64,000 nt of DNA from Flavihumibacter petaseus NBRC 106054 (lineage in GTDB: Bacteria; Bacteroidota; Bacteroidia; Chitinophagales; Chitinophagaceae): positions 806,001-870,000 of the forward strand of contig NZ_BBWV01000003.1 of the NCBI RefSeq assembly GCF_000974785.1, read 5' to 3'. Positions 8,454 to 17,432 of the stretch are shown here, one piece after another. The position numbers and the translations under genes are program-made. The notes below the pieces were generated by a model. It was not told the origin of the DNA. It saw nothing but the letters and a program-made list of their open reading frames with translations, and did not search any database. Each line of letters opens with the position of its first letter. Within the stretch, counting starts at the first letter, position 1.

Positions 8454-10090
8454 TGTCACTCATGAAAAAATCACCCATAAAAAGCTTGCTGGTTGTGTCA
8501 GTAATAATGATGGGACTGTCCTGCAAGAAGCTTGACCTTGTACCCACCAATAAATTTACCGATAAGAATTTCTGGACGACCCCCGAAAAGGCTTCAACAG
8601 TATTGTCAGAGGCCTATTCTCAGATGTTCGATGCCAACTATTTTTTCTACAACGAAGCACTGAGCGACAATGCCTATAATGGCCGTGGTGACAATGCCGG
8701 AGTTAACTCCATTGCTGCCGGGCTCGCTGACGCCTCCCTTGGTCGTTTTAAAGATGAATGGAATGGCCACTATACCTGCATCAAGACCTGTAACATCTTC
8801 ATCGAAAATGTAGGCAAAGTGCCGGGCATGAACGAAGACCTGCGCAACCGCATGATTGCAGAGGCAAGATTCATCAGGGCTTACCAGTATTTTCAGTTGT
8901 ATACCTGGTATGGTGATGTTCCCTTATTCGATCATGATATTTCAGTGGATGAGGCAACTTCAATTGTGAGAAGTCCCCGCCAGGAAGTTTTGGCATTCGT
9001 ATTGTCAGAACTCGAGCTTGCAGCAGCTGCCTTACCGGTTAATTCTGCTTATGCTGCTGAAGATCGCGGACGCATCACCCGTGGTGCTGCACAGGCACTG
9101 AAGGCACGTGCATTGCTTTATGAAGGCCGCTGGTCTGATGTAGTCGCTGCAACGGAACCACTGATCAATGGTATGGAATACGGCACCTACAGCCTGTTCA
9201 ATCAGTATGAAGGTGTTTTCCTTCCGCAGAATGAGTACAATGCAGAAGTGATCTTTGATCTGCAATTCGTTCCCGAGGTTAGAACTTACAATAACTTCTT
9301 CGATATGGCTCCCCTGGCTGTAGGCGCACGCCTCAACGCCCTGGCACCCACGCAGGAACTGGTAGATGACTACATCATGCTGAATGGAAAAGGCATCAGC
9401 GAAAGCGGTTCCGGCTATAACGAAGCCAATCCGTACACCAGCCGTGATCCGCGCCTTACCAATACCATCGTGTACAATGAATATAAATGGAAAAAGCCGG
9501 ATGGCAGCACCCAAACCATCTACACGAAACCAGGCTCAGATCCCAACAATACAAAATTTGACGAATATGCTCCGGGCGGCGTAAGCTCACCAACAGGATA
9601 CTATATCCGCAAATACTATGATCCCACTTCCATCAACAATTTTAACTCGGGACTGAACCTCATCCTGATCCGCTTCGCCGATGTGCTGCTGATGTATGCC
9701 GAGGCAAAAAACGAACTGGGTCAAATGGACGAAGAAACCTGGAACAAAACCATCAAAGCACTGCGCCTACGCGCCGGATTCACGGAGACTTCCGCTACTG
9801 CCTTTGATGGCGCCCTGGGCCAGGACCAGCTGCAAACCGTGATCCGCCGTGAACGCCGCACCGAGCTGGCCATGGAAGGCCTGCGCATTTTTGACATCCG
9901 TCGCTGGAAAACAGCAGAAGAGGTGCTCAATGGCTGGGCGCACGGTGCACAATTTGGTGAACCCACCATCGACAACGGGTACATCCGCGCCAACGAACGC
10001 AGCTTCGATCCCAACAAACACTACCTGTGGCCCATTCCCCGCGATGAGCGCAACCTCAACCCTAATCTGACCCAAAATACCGGCTGGTAA
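8453..10090 (+). CDS. SusD/RagB-family nutrient-binding lipoprotein (mannan locus)
   Basis: A surface lipoprotein of about 545 residues with a lipobox (MMGLSCKK) and the SusD fold: an N-terminal SusD-like segment beginning KLDLVPTNKFTDKNFW, TPR-like helices (IAEARFIRAYQYFQLYTWYGDVPL), and the C-terminal SusD signature (NELGQMDEETW, RRERRTELAMEGLRIFDIRRW, ending with YLWPIPRDERNLNPNLTQN). It forms the lid of the SusC importer. Its ATG at 8453 overlaps the SusC stop (TAATG), which suggests translational coupling; ATG 8462 gives a more usual short lipoprotein signal and may be the true start. Confidence 0.95.
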   Translation: MSLMKKSPIKSLLVVSVIMMGLSCKKLDLVPTNKFTDKNFWTTPEKASTVLSEAYSQMFDANYFFYNEALSDNAYNGRGDNAGVNSIAAGLADASLGRFKDEWNGHYTCIKTCNIFIENVGKVPGMNEDLRNRMIAEARFIRAYQYFQLYTWYGDVPLFDHDISVDEATSIVRSPRQEVLAFVLSELELAAAALPVNSAYAAEDRGRITRGAAQALKARALLYEGRWSDVVAATEPLINGMEYGTYSLFNQYEGVFLPQNEYNAEVIFDLQFVPEVRTYNNFFDMAPLAVGARLNALAPTQELVDDYIMLNGKGISESGSGYNEANPYTSRDPRLTNTIVYNEYKWKKPDGSTQTIYTKPGSDPNNTKFDEYAPGGVSSPTGYYIRKYYDPTSINNFNSGLNLILIRFADVLLMYAEAKNELGQMDEETWNKTIKALRLRAGFTETSATAFDGALGQDQLQTVIRRERRTELAMEGLRIFDIRRWKTAEEVLNGWAHGAQFGEPTIDNGYIRANERSFDPNKHYLWPIPRDERNLNPNLTQNTGW

Positions 10091-10118
10091 TCCATTCATC
10101 AAACTTCATCTTTTTTAT

Positions 10119-11255
10119 ATGAAACGCTTTCTGAAACAATTGCTTTTTGCCGCAACAGGCATCCTGGCCCTCGCCGGATGTGAAAAAGACAAAAACCTCG
10201 ATCATACCAAAGTATCGGAAGTCACAAACATTTTCAGTCCTGAAGACAACCAGTTCATCCAGCTGCAGCAGTCCGCTTCAGCCAGTGCCGTGTTTGAATG
10301 GGAACAGGCCCGCGCGGAAGACGGCGGACTGGTAATGTATGAAGTGGCCTTCGACAAGGAAGGTGGTGATTTTTCCAACCCTGTTTACAAAATGGTGTCA
10401 GACAATGGTGGCGTGATCAACAAAGCCACCATCCTGCATAGCGTATTGAACAATATCGCCTCTATGGCTGGAATACAGTCCAACTCCAATGGCAAATTGA
10501 AATGGACTGTCATTTCTTCGAAAGGTATCAACGCTGTGACATCATCCCAGGTAAGGACCATTGAAGTGAAAACGCTTGCCGGGTTTGCCGTGAAACCGGT
10601 GGAGCTTTACCTGACCGGTTCAGCCACTGAAGGAGGAGAGAACCTGGCACAGGCAGTTCCTGCAAAGCAAACTGCAAACGGTGTATTTGAAGTGTATACT
10701 TCCCTCAAAGCAGGCACCTGGAACCTGGCCGATAAAACTTCCGGCACGCCCACGACCTACAGCCTGGATGGTGATAAGATCGTTGCCGGTGGAACCGCTA
10801 CGGTAACTGGCGACACCAAAGTTTACCGCATGGTGCTTGATTTCAACAGCGGCGCAGCCACCATCACCGAGATCAAGGCAATCGAACTCTGGTTTGCTCC
10901 CGACAATACGACCAAATTTGCGATCCCGTATTCCGGCCTGGGCAAGTTTGTAGCGGAAAACGTGAAAATCGATTTCAAACAGGAAAGCTGGGGCAGAGAC
11001 GAGCGGTACAAATTCCGCATGAAGGTGAATAATGGCGGTGACGATACCTACGAGTGGTATGGCAGCAGCAATGGCGACAACCAGCGGCCAACCACCGGAA
11101 CTTCACCCGCCTACTGGTACCTGTTCATGTTACCGAACAGTGACCAGTGGAACAACTGTTACAAGTTTCAGACTGAAGCAGACGGAGTACCGCTCAATGT
11201 TACAGTAGACTTCTCCGCAACGGAACACTATACACACGTGGTGCAGATCCGGTAA
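10119..11255 (+). CDS. SusE-domain surface glycan-binding lipoprotein
   Basis: A 378-residue lipoprotein (lipobox LALAGCEKD). The N-terminal half begins with a SusE-type Ig-like domain (FSPEDNQFIQLQQSASASAV, FEWEQARAEDGGLVMYEVAFD), followed by a strand-rich domain with ELYLTGSATEGGENL and a C-terminal domain with YRMVLDFNSGAATITEIKAI and an aromatic-rich tail (SPAYWYLFMLPNSDQWNNCY). This architecture is common in the SusE/F slot directly after SusD in mannan loci, where it binds polysaccharide at the surface. It has no catalytic motif. Position between SusD and the GH76 genes, with 17-28 base gaps, supports co-transcription. Binding of alpha-mannan is inferred from context. Confidence 0.85.
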   Translation: MKRFLKQLLFAATGILALAGCEKDKNLDHTKVSEVTNIFSPEDNQFIQLQQSASASAVFEWEQARAEDGGLVMYEVAFDKEGGDFSNPVYKMVSDNGGVINKATILHSVLNNIASMAGIQSNSNGKLKWTVISSKGINAVTSSQVRTIEVKTLAGFAVKPVELYLTGSATEGGENLAQAVPAKQTANGVFEVYTSLKAGTWNLADKTSGTPTTYSLDGDKIVAGGTATVTGDTKVYRMVLDFNSGAATITEIKAIELWFAPDNTTKFAIPYSGLGKFVAENVKIDFKQESWGRDERYKFRMKVNNGGDDTYEWYGSSNGDNQRPTTGTSPAYWYLFMLPNSDQWNNCYKFQTEADGVPLNVTVDFSATEHYTHVVQIR

Positions 11256-11271
11256 TCCATAAAACAAATTC

Positions 11272-12423
11272 ATGAAGAAAATACTTACGGTCGCACTTGC
11301 CGCAGGAACGCTTGTTTCCTGTACGAAAGACTATGACGATGTGATCATCAGCGGCGACAAATCCGGTATCCAGCGGTATGAAGTGAGCTGGCAGCAGGCT
11401 GCCGACAGCAGTTCACGTTCTGTTGCTGCTAATTTCTGGAACCCGCAAGGCAAATATTTCAATAAAGACAATGGTGGCAATACCACTTTCAACTACTGGC
11501 CCCAGGCACATGCACTGGATGTACTGGTGGATGCTTACCTGCGGACGAATGACGCCGTTTACCGCACCCAGATAGACAGCTGGTTCGACGGGGTAAAGCA
11601 AATGAACGGCGGAAGCTTCAGCAATGAGTTCTATGACGATATGGAATGGAACGCATTGGCCATGCTCCGCGCGTATGATGCCACAGGTGATGCCAAATTC
11701 AAAACAGCCGTAGATGCGCTGTGGAACGAGATCAAAGGCGGATGGAATACCACGATGGGTGGTGGCATCATGTGGCGCAGGGCAATGCCGGGTTACAAAA
11801 ACACGCCGGCCAATATGCCCGCAGCCATCCTGGCTGCCCGGCTCTATCAGAAAGACAAAAAGAATGAAGACCTCGCCTGGGCACAGAAGATCTATGCCTG
11901 GGAAAAGGATAGTCTTTTTGAAACCGGTACCGGTTATGTTTACGATGGGATCAACAACCAGGGCGATGGAAAACGTGACGCCTGGAAATTTACGTACAAC
12001 CAGGGGACTTTCATCGGTGCAGCACTCGAGCTGTATAATGCCACCGGCAGCGCAGTGTATTTCAATGACGCGCAGAAAGCCGCAGGTTATACTCTTGGAG
12101 ACAATACTCTTACGAATTCCACTGATCGCCTGCTGAGAGATGAAGGCGAAGGTGACGGCGGATTGTTCAAAGGCGTATTTGTGCGGTACTTCACGTTGCT
12201 GATCCAGCATCCTGACCTGTCGGAATCCTACAGGAGCCGTTATATTGCCTTCCTGAAACACAATGCTGAATTGCTGTGGTTTGCCGGCACATCAAAATCC
12301 TCCGTGCTCTTTGGCACTTACTGGAAAAACAAACCGGCCGCTTCCACCGACCTGACCACGCAACTCAGCGGCGCCATGCTCATCGAAGCGGCCGCCACGC
12401 TGGAGAAAAACAAATTATTCTGA
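11272..12423 (+). CDS. GH76 endo-alpha-1,6-mannanase, lipoprotein form
   Basis: A 383-residue lipoprotein (TLVSCTKDYDD) of glycoside hydrolase family 76, which cuts the alpha-1,6-mannose backbone of fungal mannan with retention. The (alpha/alpha)6-barrel signature is visible: FNYWPQAHALDVLVDAY, NEFYDDMEWNALAMLRA with the adjacent catalytic aspartates D122-D123, GGGIMWRRA and KFTYNQGTFIGAALELY. The lipid anchor suggests a surface enzyme that makes the first backbone cuts and hands fragments to SusD/SusC. A second GH76 gene follows after two bases; the two differ in export signal (lipoprotein versus cleaved signal peptide), which predicts surface versus periplasmic roles. Confidence 0.94.
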   Translation: MKKILTVALAAGTLVSCTKDYDDVIISGDKSGIQRYEVSWQQAADSSSRSVAANFWNPQGKYFNKDNGGNTTFNYWPQAHALDVLVDAYLRTNDAVYRTQIDSWFDGVKQMNGGSFSNEFYDDMEWNALAMLRAYDATGDAKFKTAVDALWNEIKGGWNTTMGGGIMWRRAMPGYKNTPANMPAAILAARLYQKDKKNEDLAWAQKIYAWEKDSLFETGTGYVYDGINNQGDGKRDAWKFTYNQGTFIGAALELYNATGSAVYFNDAQKAAGYTLGDNTLTNSTDRLLRDEGEGDGGLFKGVFVRYFTLLIQHPDLSESYRSRYIAFLKHNAELLWFAGTSKSSVLFGTYWKNKPAASTDLTTQLSGAMLIEAAATLEKNKLF

Positions 12424-12425
12424 TC

Positions 12426-13556
12426 ATGACGATAGTGTTGAATAGTGCCCTTCGTAAGGGATTGTCCGTACCCTTGGCTTTGTTTTCTTTATACACACAT
12501 GCGCAGGTGTCTGGCCCGGGCCAGGCACCCGCACGTGCTGAATTCCGTGAGGCTGCCGTTTCCCTGAACAATGCCATCCAGCAGCATTTCCTCAACCCGG
12601 CAACAGGCTATTACAATGAACACGCTGAAAAAGACAGGAATAAAAACCCGGTCTCTTACCTCTGGCCACTCTGCGGATTGATCCAGGCGGGGAATGAATT
12701 GGATGTATTGCAGGGAACAGCCGTTGAACTCGACCGCTACATGTTCCTGATAGACCGTTACGAAGACCAGCGGCCACCTGTAACCGGGTACGCTTCCTAT
12801 CCACCGGAAAAAGGAGGCGGGGACAGGTTCTATGACGATAACCAGTGGATCGGAATCGCCGTGATGGACGCCTGGAAACGGCGACCGGATACAGCGTACA
12901 GGCGCCGCGCCGAGCTGATCTATACATTCATGATGACCGCATATGACAGTGTTGGCGGGGGCGGATTGTACTGGGAAGAAGGAAAACTGAATACCAAGAA
13001 TACCTGCTCCAATGGGCCCGGCATTCTCCTCGCGCTGCAACTGCACCAGGCTTCCGGAAAAAAGACTTATCTCGACACCGCATTGCTGTTATACAACTGG
13101 GTGAACAATACCCTGCGTGATGACAAAGGCCTCTATTTCGACAATATCGGCCTTCCTTCCCGCAAAATTGATCAGCGCCGTTATGCCTACAACACCGGCA
13201 CCATGCTGCAGGCTAATGTGATGCTATATGAAATTACCCGCAACCCGAAGTACCTGGCAGAAGCGAAACGTATTGCAACAGCAGCAACAACCTATTTCCT
13301 GCCCAACGGGAAAATGCATGACGGCTATTGGTTCTCCGCGGTATTGCTGCGTGCCTACCAGCAACTGTTGCAATATGACAATGACACCAATCATATTAAA
13401 GCTTTTGCCAAAGCAACACGGAACGCCATTGCCAGTGAACGCAACAAAGACGGACTGTATATCAGCAAGGGAAAAACGGTAGACCTGGTGAATCAGTCAG
13501 GAATGCTCGAAATATTAGCCAGGTTGGCTTACCTTGAAAAAAATTATCAATTCTAA
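12426..13556 (+). CDS. GH76 endo-alpha-1,6-mannanase, exported non-lipidated form
   Basis: A 376-residue second GH76 enzyme. The start at ATG 12426, two bases after the previous stop, gives a signal peptide ending SLYTHAQ with no lipobox cysteine, so the protein is probably periplasmic. Family signatures: NPVSYLWPLCGLIQAGNEL, RFYDDNQWIGIAVMDAW with the catalytic aspartate pair D137-D138, GGGGLYWEEGKLNTKNTCSN and YAYNTGTMLQANVMLYE. It is clearly diverged from the upstream copy rather than a recent duplicate. In the characterised Bacteroides mannan systems a periplasmic GH76 shortens imported mannan oligosaccharides; the same is inferred here. Confidence 0.93.
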   Translation: MTIVLNSALRKGLSVPLALFSLYTHAQVSGPGQAPARAEFREAAVSLNNAIQQHFLNPATGYYNEHAEKDRNKNPVSYLWPLCGLIQAGNELDVLQGTAVELDRYMFLIDRYEDQRPPVTGYASYPPEKGGGDRFYDDNQWIGIAVMDAWKRRPDTAYRRRAELIYTFMMTAYDSVGGGGLYWEEGKLNTKNTCSNGPGILLALQLHQASGKKTYLDTALLLYNWVNNTLRDDKGLYFDNIGLPSRKIDQRRYAYNTGTMLQANVMLYEITRNPKYLAEAKRIATAATTYFLPNGKMHDGYWFSAVLLRAYQQLLQYDNDTNHIKAFAKATRNAIASERNKDGLYISKGKTVDLVNQSGMLEILARLAYLEKNYQF

Positions 13557-13558
13557 AC

Positions 13559-14980
13559 ATGGACAGGAGGAATTTTTTGCAGCAATCGGCGCTCGCCGGT
13601 GCTGGGTTGGTTTGGAGTACCTATGGATTCTCACAGGCAAATGCTGAATTTCCCACCGTGCGGACGCCACTGGCCAACCGCAAATTCAACAGCAAAGCTG
13701 TTGAACAGCTGATTGCCGACATTCATAAAAACGTAGGCAACAAGGAAATCGCCTGGTTATTTGAAAATTGTTTCCCCAATACGCTCGATACCACCGTCGA
13801 ATTTGAAACGATCGACGGCAAACCGGATACCTATGTAATCACTGGTGATATTGACGCCATGTGGCTGCGCGACAGCTCCGCACAAGTCTGGCCCTATATC
13901 CCTCTTTGCCATACTGATCCGGAACTGAAGCAACTGATCCGTGGTGTAATCAACCGACAGGTGAAGTGCATCATCAAGGATCCCTATGCCAATGCTTTCT
14001 ATAAGGACGAGAACAAAGTATCGGAATGGAAAGAGTCGGATATCACCGAAATGAAGCCGGGCATTCATGAACGCAAATGGGAGATCGACTCCCTGTGTTA
14101 CCCGATCCGCCTGGCCTATGGCTACTGGAAGGAAACCGGCGATACCTCGGTATTTGATGCCGAATGGGTGAAAGCGATGAAGCTCGTGGTGCAGACTTTC
14201 AAAGAGCAACAGCGATTTGACGGAAAAGGTCCCTACACTTTTCAGCGTAAAACAGCCTGGGCCACCGACGGCGTGCCGATGGGCGGTTACGGGTACCCGG
14301 CCAAACCAAACGGCCTGATCTGTTCCATGTTCCGTCCAAGCGACGATGCAACAGTGTATCCTTACCTCATTCCCAGTAACTTCTTTGCAGTCCGCTCCCT
14401 TCGCCAGCTGGCGGAGATCCTGGGCGCAACCGGCAAACCCGCAGCAGATGCCAACGCGGCCATCGCCCTGGCAGAGCAGGTAAAGAATGCGCTACAAGCC
14501 CATGCCACCACCATCCACCCGAAATACGGCAAGATCTATGGCTACGAAACCAACGGTTTCGGCAGCTATAACCTGATGGATGATGCCAATATTCCCTCCC
14601 TCTTGTCATTGCCCTATCTCGGCGGCGTCAAAAGATCTGATCCGGTCTACCAGCAAACCCGCGCGTATGTGCTGTCTGAAGACAATCCGTTTTTCTTCAG
14701 CGGTAAAAAGCTTTCCGGCATTGGCGGACCACATATCGGCATTGACATGGTATGGCCCATGAGCATCGTGATGCGTGGCCTTACATCGGGAGATGAAGGC
14801 GAGATCCGTTCCTGCCTTCAGTCGCTCCAGCATTGCCATGCCGGTACCGGCTTCATGCACGAATCCGCGCACAAAGACGATCCGGCAAACTTCACCCGCA
14901 AATGGTTCGCCTGGGCCAATACCATCTTTGGAGAATTTATCTGGAAAACTTACCGTGAAAAACCCCAGCTGCTGAAATAA
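13559..14980 (+). CDS. GH125 exo-alpha-1,6-mannosidase
   Basis: A 473-residue member of glycoside hydrolase family 125, inverting exo-enzymes that release mannose from alpha-1,6-linked chains. The N-terminus MDRRNFLQQSALAGAGLVWS is a twin-arginine type signal, so the enzyme is probably exported folded to the periplasm. Family blocks: TGDIDAMWLRDSSAQVWPY (about 96-113), KWEIDSLCYPIRLAYGYW, ATDGVPMGGYGYPAKPNG, FRPSDDATVYPYLIPSN, GGPHIGIDMVWPMSIVMRGL and the late MHES motif. The RPSDD and MHES motifs probably hold the general acid and base by analogy with characterised members. It follows GH76 by two bases and completes backbone degradation. Confidence 0.95.
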   Translation: MDRRNFLQQSALAGAGLVWSTYGFSQANAEFPTVRTPLANRKFNSKAVEQLIADIHKNVGNKEIAWLFENCFPNTLDTTVEFETIDGKPDTYVITGDIDAMWLRDSSAQVWPYIPLCHTDPELKQLIRGVINRQVKCIIKDPYANAFYKDENKVSEWKESDITEMKPGIHERKWEIDSLCYPIRLAYGYWKETGDTSVFDAEWVKAMKLVVQTFKEQQRFDGKGPYTFQRKTAWATDGVPMGGYGYPAKPNGLICSMFRPSDDATVYPYLIPSNFFAVRSLRQLAEILGATGKPAADANAAIALAEQVKNALQAHATTIHPKYGKIYGYETNGFGSYNLMDDANIPSLLSLPYLGGVKRSDPVYQQTRAYVLSEDNPFFFSGKKLSGIGGPHIGIDMVWPMSIVMRGLTSGDEGEIRSCLQSLQHCHAGTGFMHESAHKDDPANFTRKWFAWANTIFGEFIWKTYREKPQLLK

Positions 14981-14984
14981 CGGT

Positions 14985-15021
14985 TTAGTTATCTTGCAGC
15001 CTGCAAAAAAACGAAGCGCTC
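14985..15021 (+). promoter_or_regulatory. Gap before GH92 with a TATCTTGC -7-like box
   Basis: The 41-base gap between the GH125 and GH92 genes contains TATCTTGC at 14990-14997, 25 bases before the GH92 start. It resembles the Bacteroidota -7 element and could be an internal promoter giving GH92 basal expression, but I see no -33 TTTG, so this is weak. Confidence 0.25.
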
Positions 15022-17322
15022 ATGAAGAAAGTTCTGCTTTCCTTCCTTTTGGCGGGAACTGCCGCCCTGTCCGTATCTGCCCAGGAAGTAACCGCTGTGA
15101 CCGACCCGGTGGAATGGGTAAACCCGCTGATGGGAACCGACTCCAAACCAAGCCTGTCCAACGGCAATACCTATCCCGCCATCGCGCTTCCCTGGGGGAT
15201 GAATTTCTGGACGCCGCAAACCAATAAAATGGGCGACGGCTGGGCCTACCAGTATGCAGCGGACAAGATCCGTGGTTTCAAGCAGACACACCAGCCTTCT
15301 CCATGGATGAATGACTATGGACAGTTCAGCATCATGCCGGTGACGAAAATGAACATTTTCGAGCAGGACAAACGGGCAAGCTGGTTCTCTCACAAAGCCG
15401 AGGTTGCAAAACCTTATTATTACAGCGTTTACCTGGCTGACCACGATGTGACAACGGAGATCACGCCCACAGAACGTGCCGCGCAATTCCGTTTTACCTA
15501 TGGCAGCAGCGACAGTGCCTTTGTGGTGATCGACGCTTTTGATAAAGGTTCTTATATTAAAATTATTCCTTCCGAGAAAAAGGTAATCGGCTACACGACC
15601 CGCAATAGCGGCGGTGTTCCGGCCAATTTCAAGAACTATTTTGAAGTTGTATTTGATCAGCCCTTTACGGTAGCCCATGCCTGGCATGGCGCACAACTCG
15701 CGAAAGACACACTCGAATTGCAGGCGGATCATACCGGCGCGATCATCGGGTTTAAAATGGAAAGAGGTCAAACCCTCGGCGCGCGTGTAGCCTCTTCCTT
15801 TATCAGTCATGAGCAGGCTGCACTCAACCTCCGGCAGGAACTCGGCAGCGACGATTTCGAGCAAACCCGCCGCAAAGCCAAAGCTGCCTGGAACAAAGAA
15901 TTGTCGAAGCTGCTGGTAGAAGGTGGAACGCCGGAGCAGACCAGGACGTTTTACAGCTGCCTGTACCGCACGATCCAGTTTCCGCAAAAGCACTACGAAA
16001 TTGATGCCACCGGCAAAACAGTGCACTACAGTCCTTACAACGGCCAGGTGCTTCCGGGTTATTTCTATGCCGGCACCGGCTTTTGGGATACCTTCCGTGC
16101 CCTGTATCCTTTCCTGAACCTGGTATTCCCCAATATCAATAAGGAAATGCAGGAAGGCCTGGTGAACTGTTTCCTGGAAGGCGGGTTTCTGCCGGAATGG
16201 AGCAGTCCCGGTTTCCGCGATGTAATGGTCGGAAACAATTCTGCCTCAGTAGTCACAGACGCTTACGTAAAGGGTCTCCGTGGGTATGACATCAATAAAC
16301 TGTATGAGGCACTCCTGAAAGGAGCCAACAACGAAGGCCCGCTGGAAGCTGTGGGCCGCAAGGGTGTGAACTATTACAATAAGCTGGGATATGTTCCCTA
16401 CGATGTCAAAATCAATGAGAATGCCGCCCGCACCCTTGAATATGCTTTCGATGATTTCAGTATCTATCAGTTGGGTAAAATGCTGAAACGCCCGAAGAAA
16501 GAACTCGATCTCTACGCCAAAAGAGCCATGAATTACCAGAATCTCTTTGATCCCGCCACTAAACTGATGCGCGGCCGCAACCTCGATGGTTCTTTCCAGT
16601 CACCCTTTAACCCTTTCAAATGGGGGGATGCTTTCACAGAAGGCAACAGCTGGCACTATTCCTGGAGTGTATTCCACGATATCGCCGGACTGGCTAAACT
16701 GATGGGGGGCCGCGAAGCTTTCGGCAAAAAACTGGACTCTGTATTTACGCAGGCACCCATATTCGATGATTCCTATTACGGCAGTGTGATTCATGAGATC
16801 CGCGAAATGCAGATCATGAACATGGGGCAGTATGCACACGGCAACCAGCCGATCCAGCACATGATCTACCTCTACAACTACGCCGGCCAGCCCTGGAAAA
16901 CCCAATACTGGGTGCGGCAGGTGATGACCAGGCTGTATAAGGCAACTCCCGATGGCTATTGCGGTGACGAAGACAACGGCCAGACTTCCGCCTGGTATGT
17001 ATTCAGCGCCATGGGCTTTTACCCGGTTTGTCCGGGTACCGACCAATACGTTCTCGGAACGCCACTCTTCAAAAAGCTGACGCTCAGCCAGCCTAACGGC
17101 AAATCACTGGTGATCCGTGCCGACGGCAACTCAGCGGAAAACCAGTATGTACAATCAGTGCTGCTGAATGGTAAAACCTGGACGAATAACTGGGTGTCGC
17201 ATACCGCCATTCAACAAGGCGGTGTACTCGATTTCTCCCTGGGGGCAGATCCTTCCCGCACGCGGGGAACCGATCCGTCTGCTGAACCGTATTCTTTTTC
17301 CGTTCATGAAAAACTGCGCTAG
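15022..17322 (+). CDS. GH92 exo-alpha-mannosidase
   Basis: A 766-residue calcium-dependent inverting alpha-mannosidase of family 92, exported through a cleaved signal peptide (ALSVSAQ). The N-terminal beta-sandwich begins VNPLMGTDSKPSLSNGNTYP, and the C-terminal (alpha/alpha)6 barrel carries all hallmark motifs: YAGTGFWDTFRALYPFLNL, GFLPEWSSPG, EGNSWHYSW, GNQPIQHMIYLYNYAGQPW and GYCGDEDNGQTSAWYVFSA, whose aspartates act as the catalytic base pair in characterised members. GH92 enzymes remove alpha-1,2 or alpha-1,3 mannose side chains; which linkage cannot be read safely from sequence alone. It is the last enzyme of the mannan locus and the only GH92 here, so side-chain removal by other linkages may depend on genes elsewhere. 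Confidence 0.96.
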   Translation: MKKVLLSFLLAGTAALSVSAQEVTAVTDPVEWVNPLMGTDSKPSLSNGNTYPAIALPWGMNFWTPQTNKMGDGWAYQYAADKIRGFKQTHQPSPWMNDYGQFSIMPVTKMNIFEQDKRASWFSHKAEVAKPYYYSVYLADHDVTTEITPTERAAQFRFTYGSSDSAFVVIDAFDKGSYIKIIPSEKKVIGYTTRNSGGVPANFKNYFEVVFDQPFTVAHAWHGAQLAKDTLELQADHTGAIIGFKMERGQTLGARVASSFISHEQAALNLRQELGSDDFEQTRRKAKAAWNKELSKLLVEGGTPEQTRTFYSCLYRTIQFPQKHYEIDATGKTVHYSPYNGQVLPGYFYAGTGFWDTFRALYPFLNLVFPNINKEMQEGLVNCFLEGGFLPEWSSPGFRDVMVGNNSASVVTDAYVKGLRGYDINKLYEALLKGANNEGPLEAVGRKGVNYYNKLGYVPYDVKINENAARTLEYAFDDFSIYQLGKMLKRPKKELDLYAKRAMNYQNLFDPATKLMRGRNLDGSFQSPFNPFKWGDAFTEGNSWHYSWSVFHDIAGLAKLMGGREAFGKKLDSVFTQAPIFDDSYYGSVIHEIREMQIMNMGQYAHGNQPIQHMIYLYNYAGQPWKTQYWVRQVMTRLYKATPDGYCGDEDNGQTSAWYVFSAMGFYPVCPGTDQYVLGTPLFKKLTLSQPNGKSLVIRADGNSAENQYVQSVLLNGKTWTNNWVSHTAIQQGGVLDFSLGADPSRTRGTDPSAEPYSFSVHEKLR

Positions 17323-17362
17323 TACTTTTTAGCTGATTGTTGGTATTATTCTTACGGGGCAG

Positions 17363-17382
17363 ATCCGAATCGGATAATTTGC
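17363..17382 (+). promoter_or_regulatory. Palindrome ATCCG-AAT-CGGAT overlapping a TAATTTGC -7-like box, upstream of the hybrid regulator
   Basis: Bases 17363-17375 form a perfect inverted repeat with five-base half sites, and its last base begins TAATTTGC (17375-17382), which resembles the Bacteroidota -7 box. The site lies 50-70 bases before the regulator start codon. A dyad overlapping the promoter is what an operator would look like, so autoregulation or repression of the hybrid regulator gene is possible. No -33 TTTG is seen at the right distance. Confidence 0.35.
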
Positions 17383-17432
17383 TTATTTTATAGCGACCAA
17401 ACCGATTGCTCATCAACTGTCTGTGAGAACAC

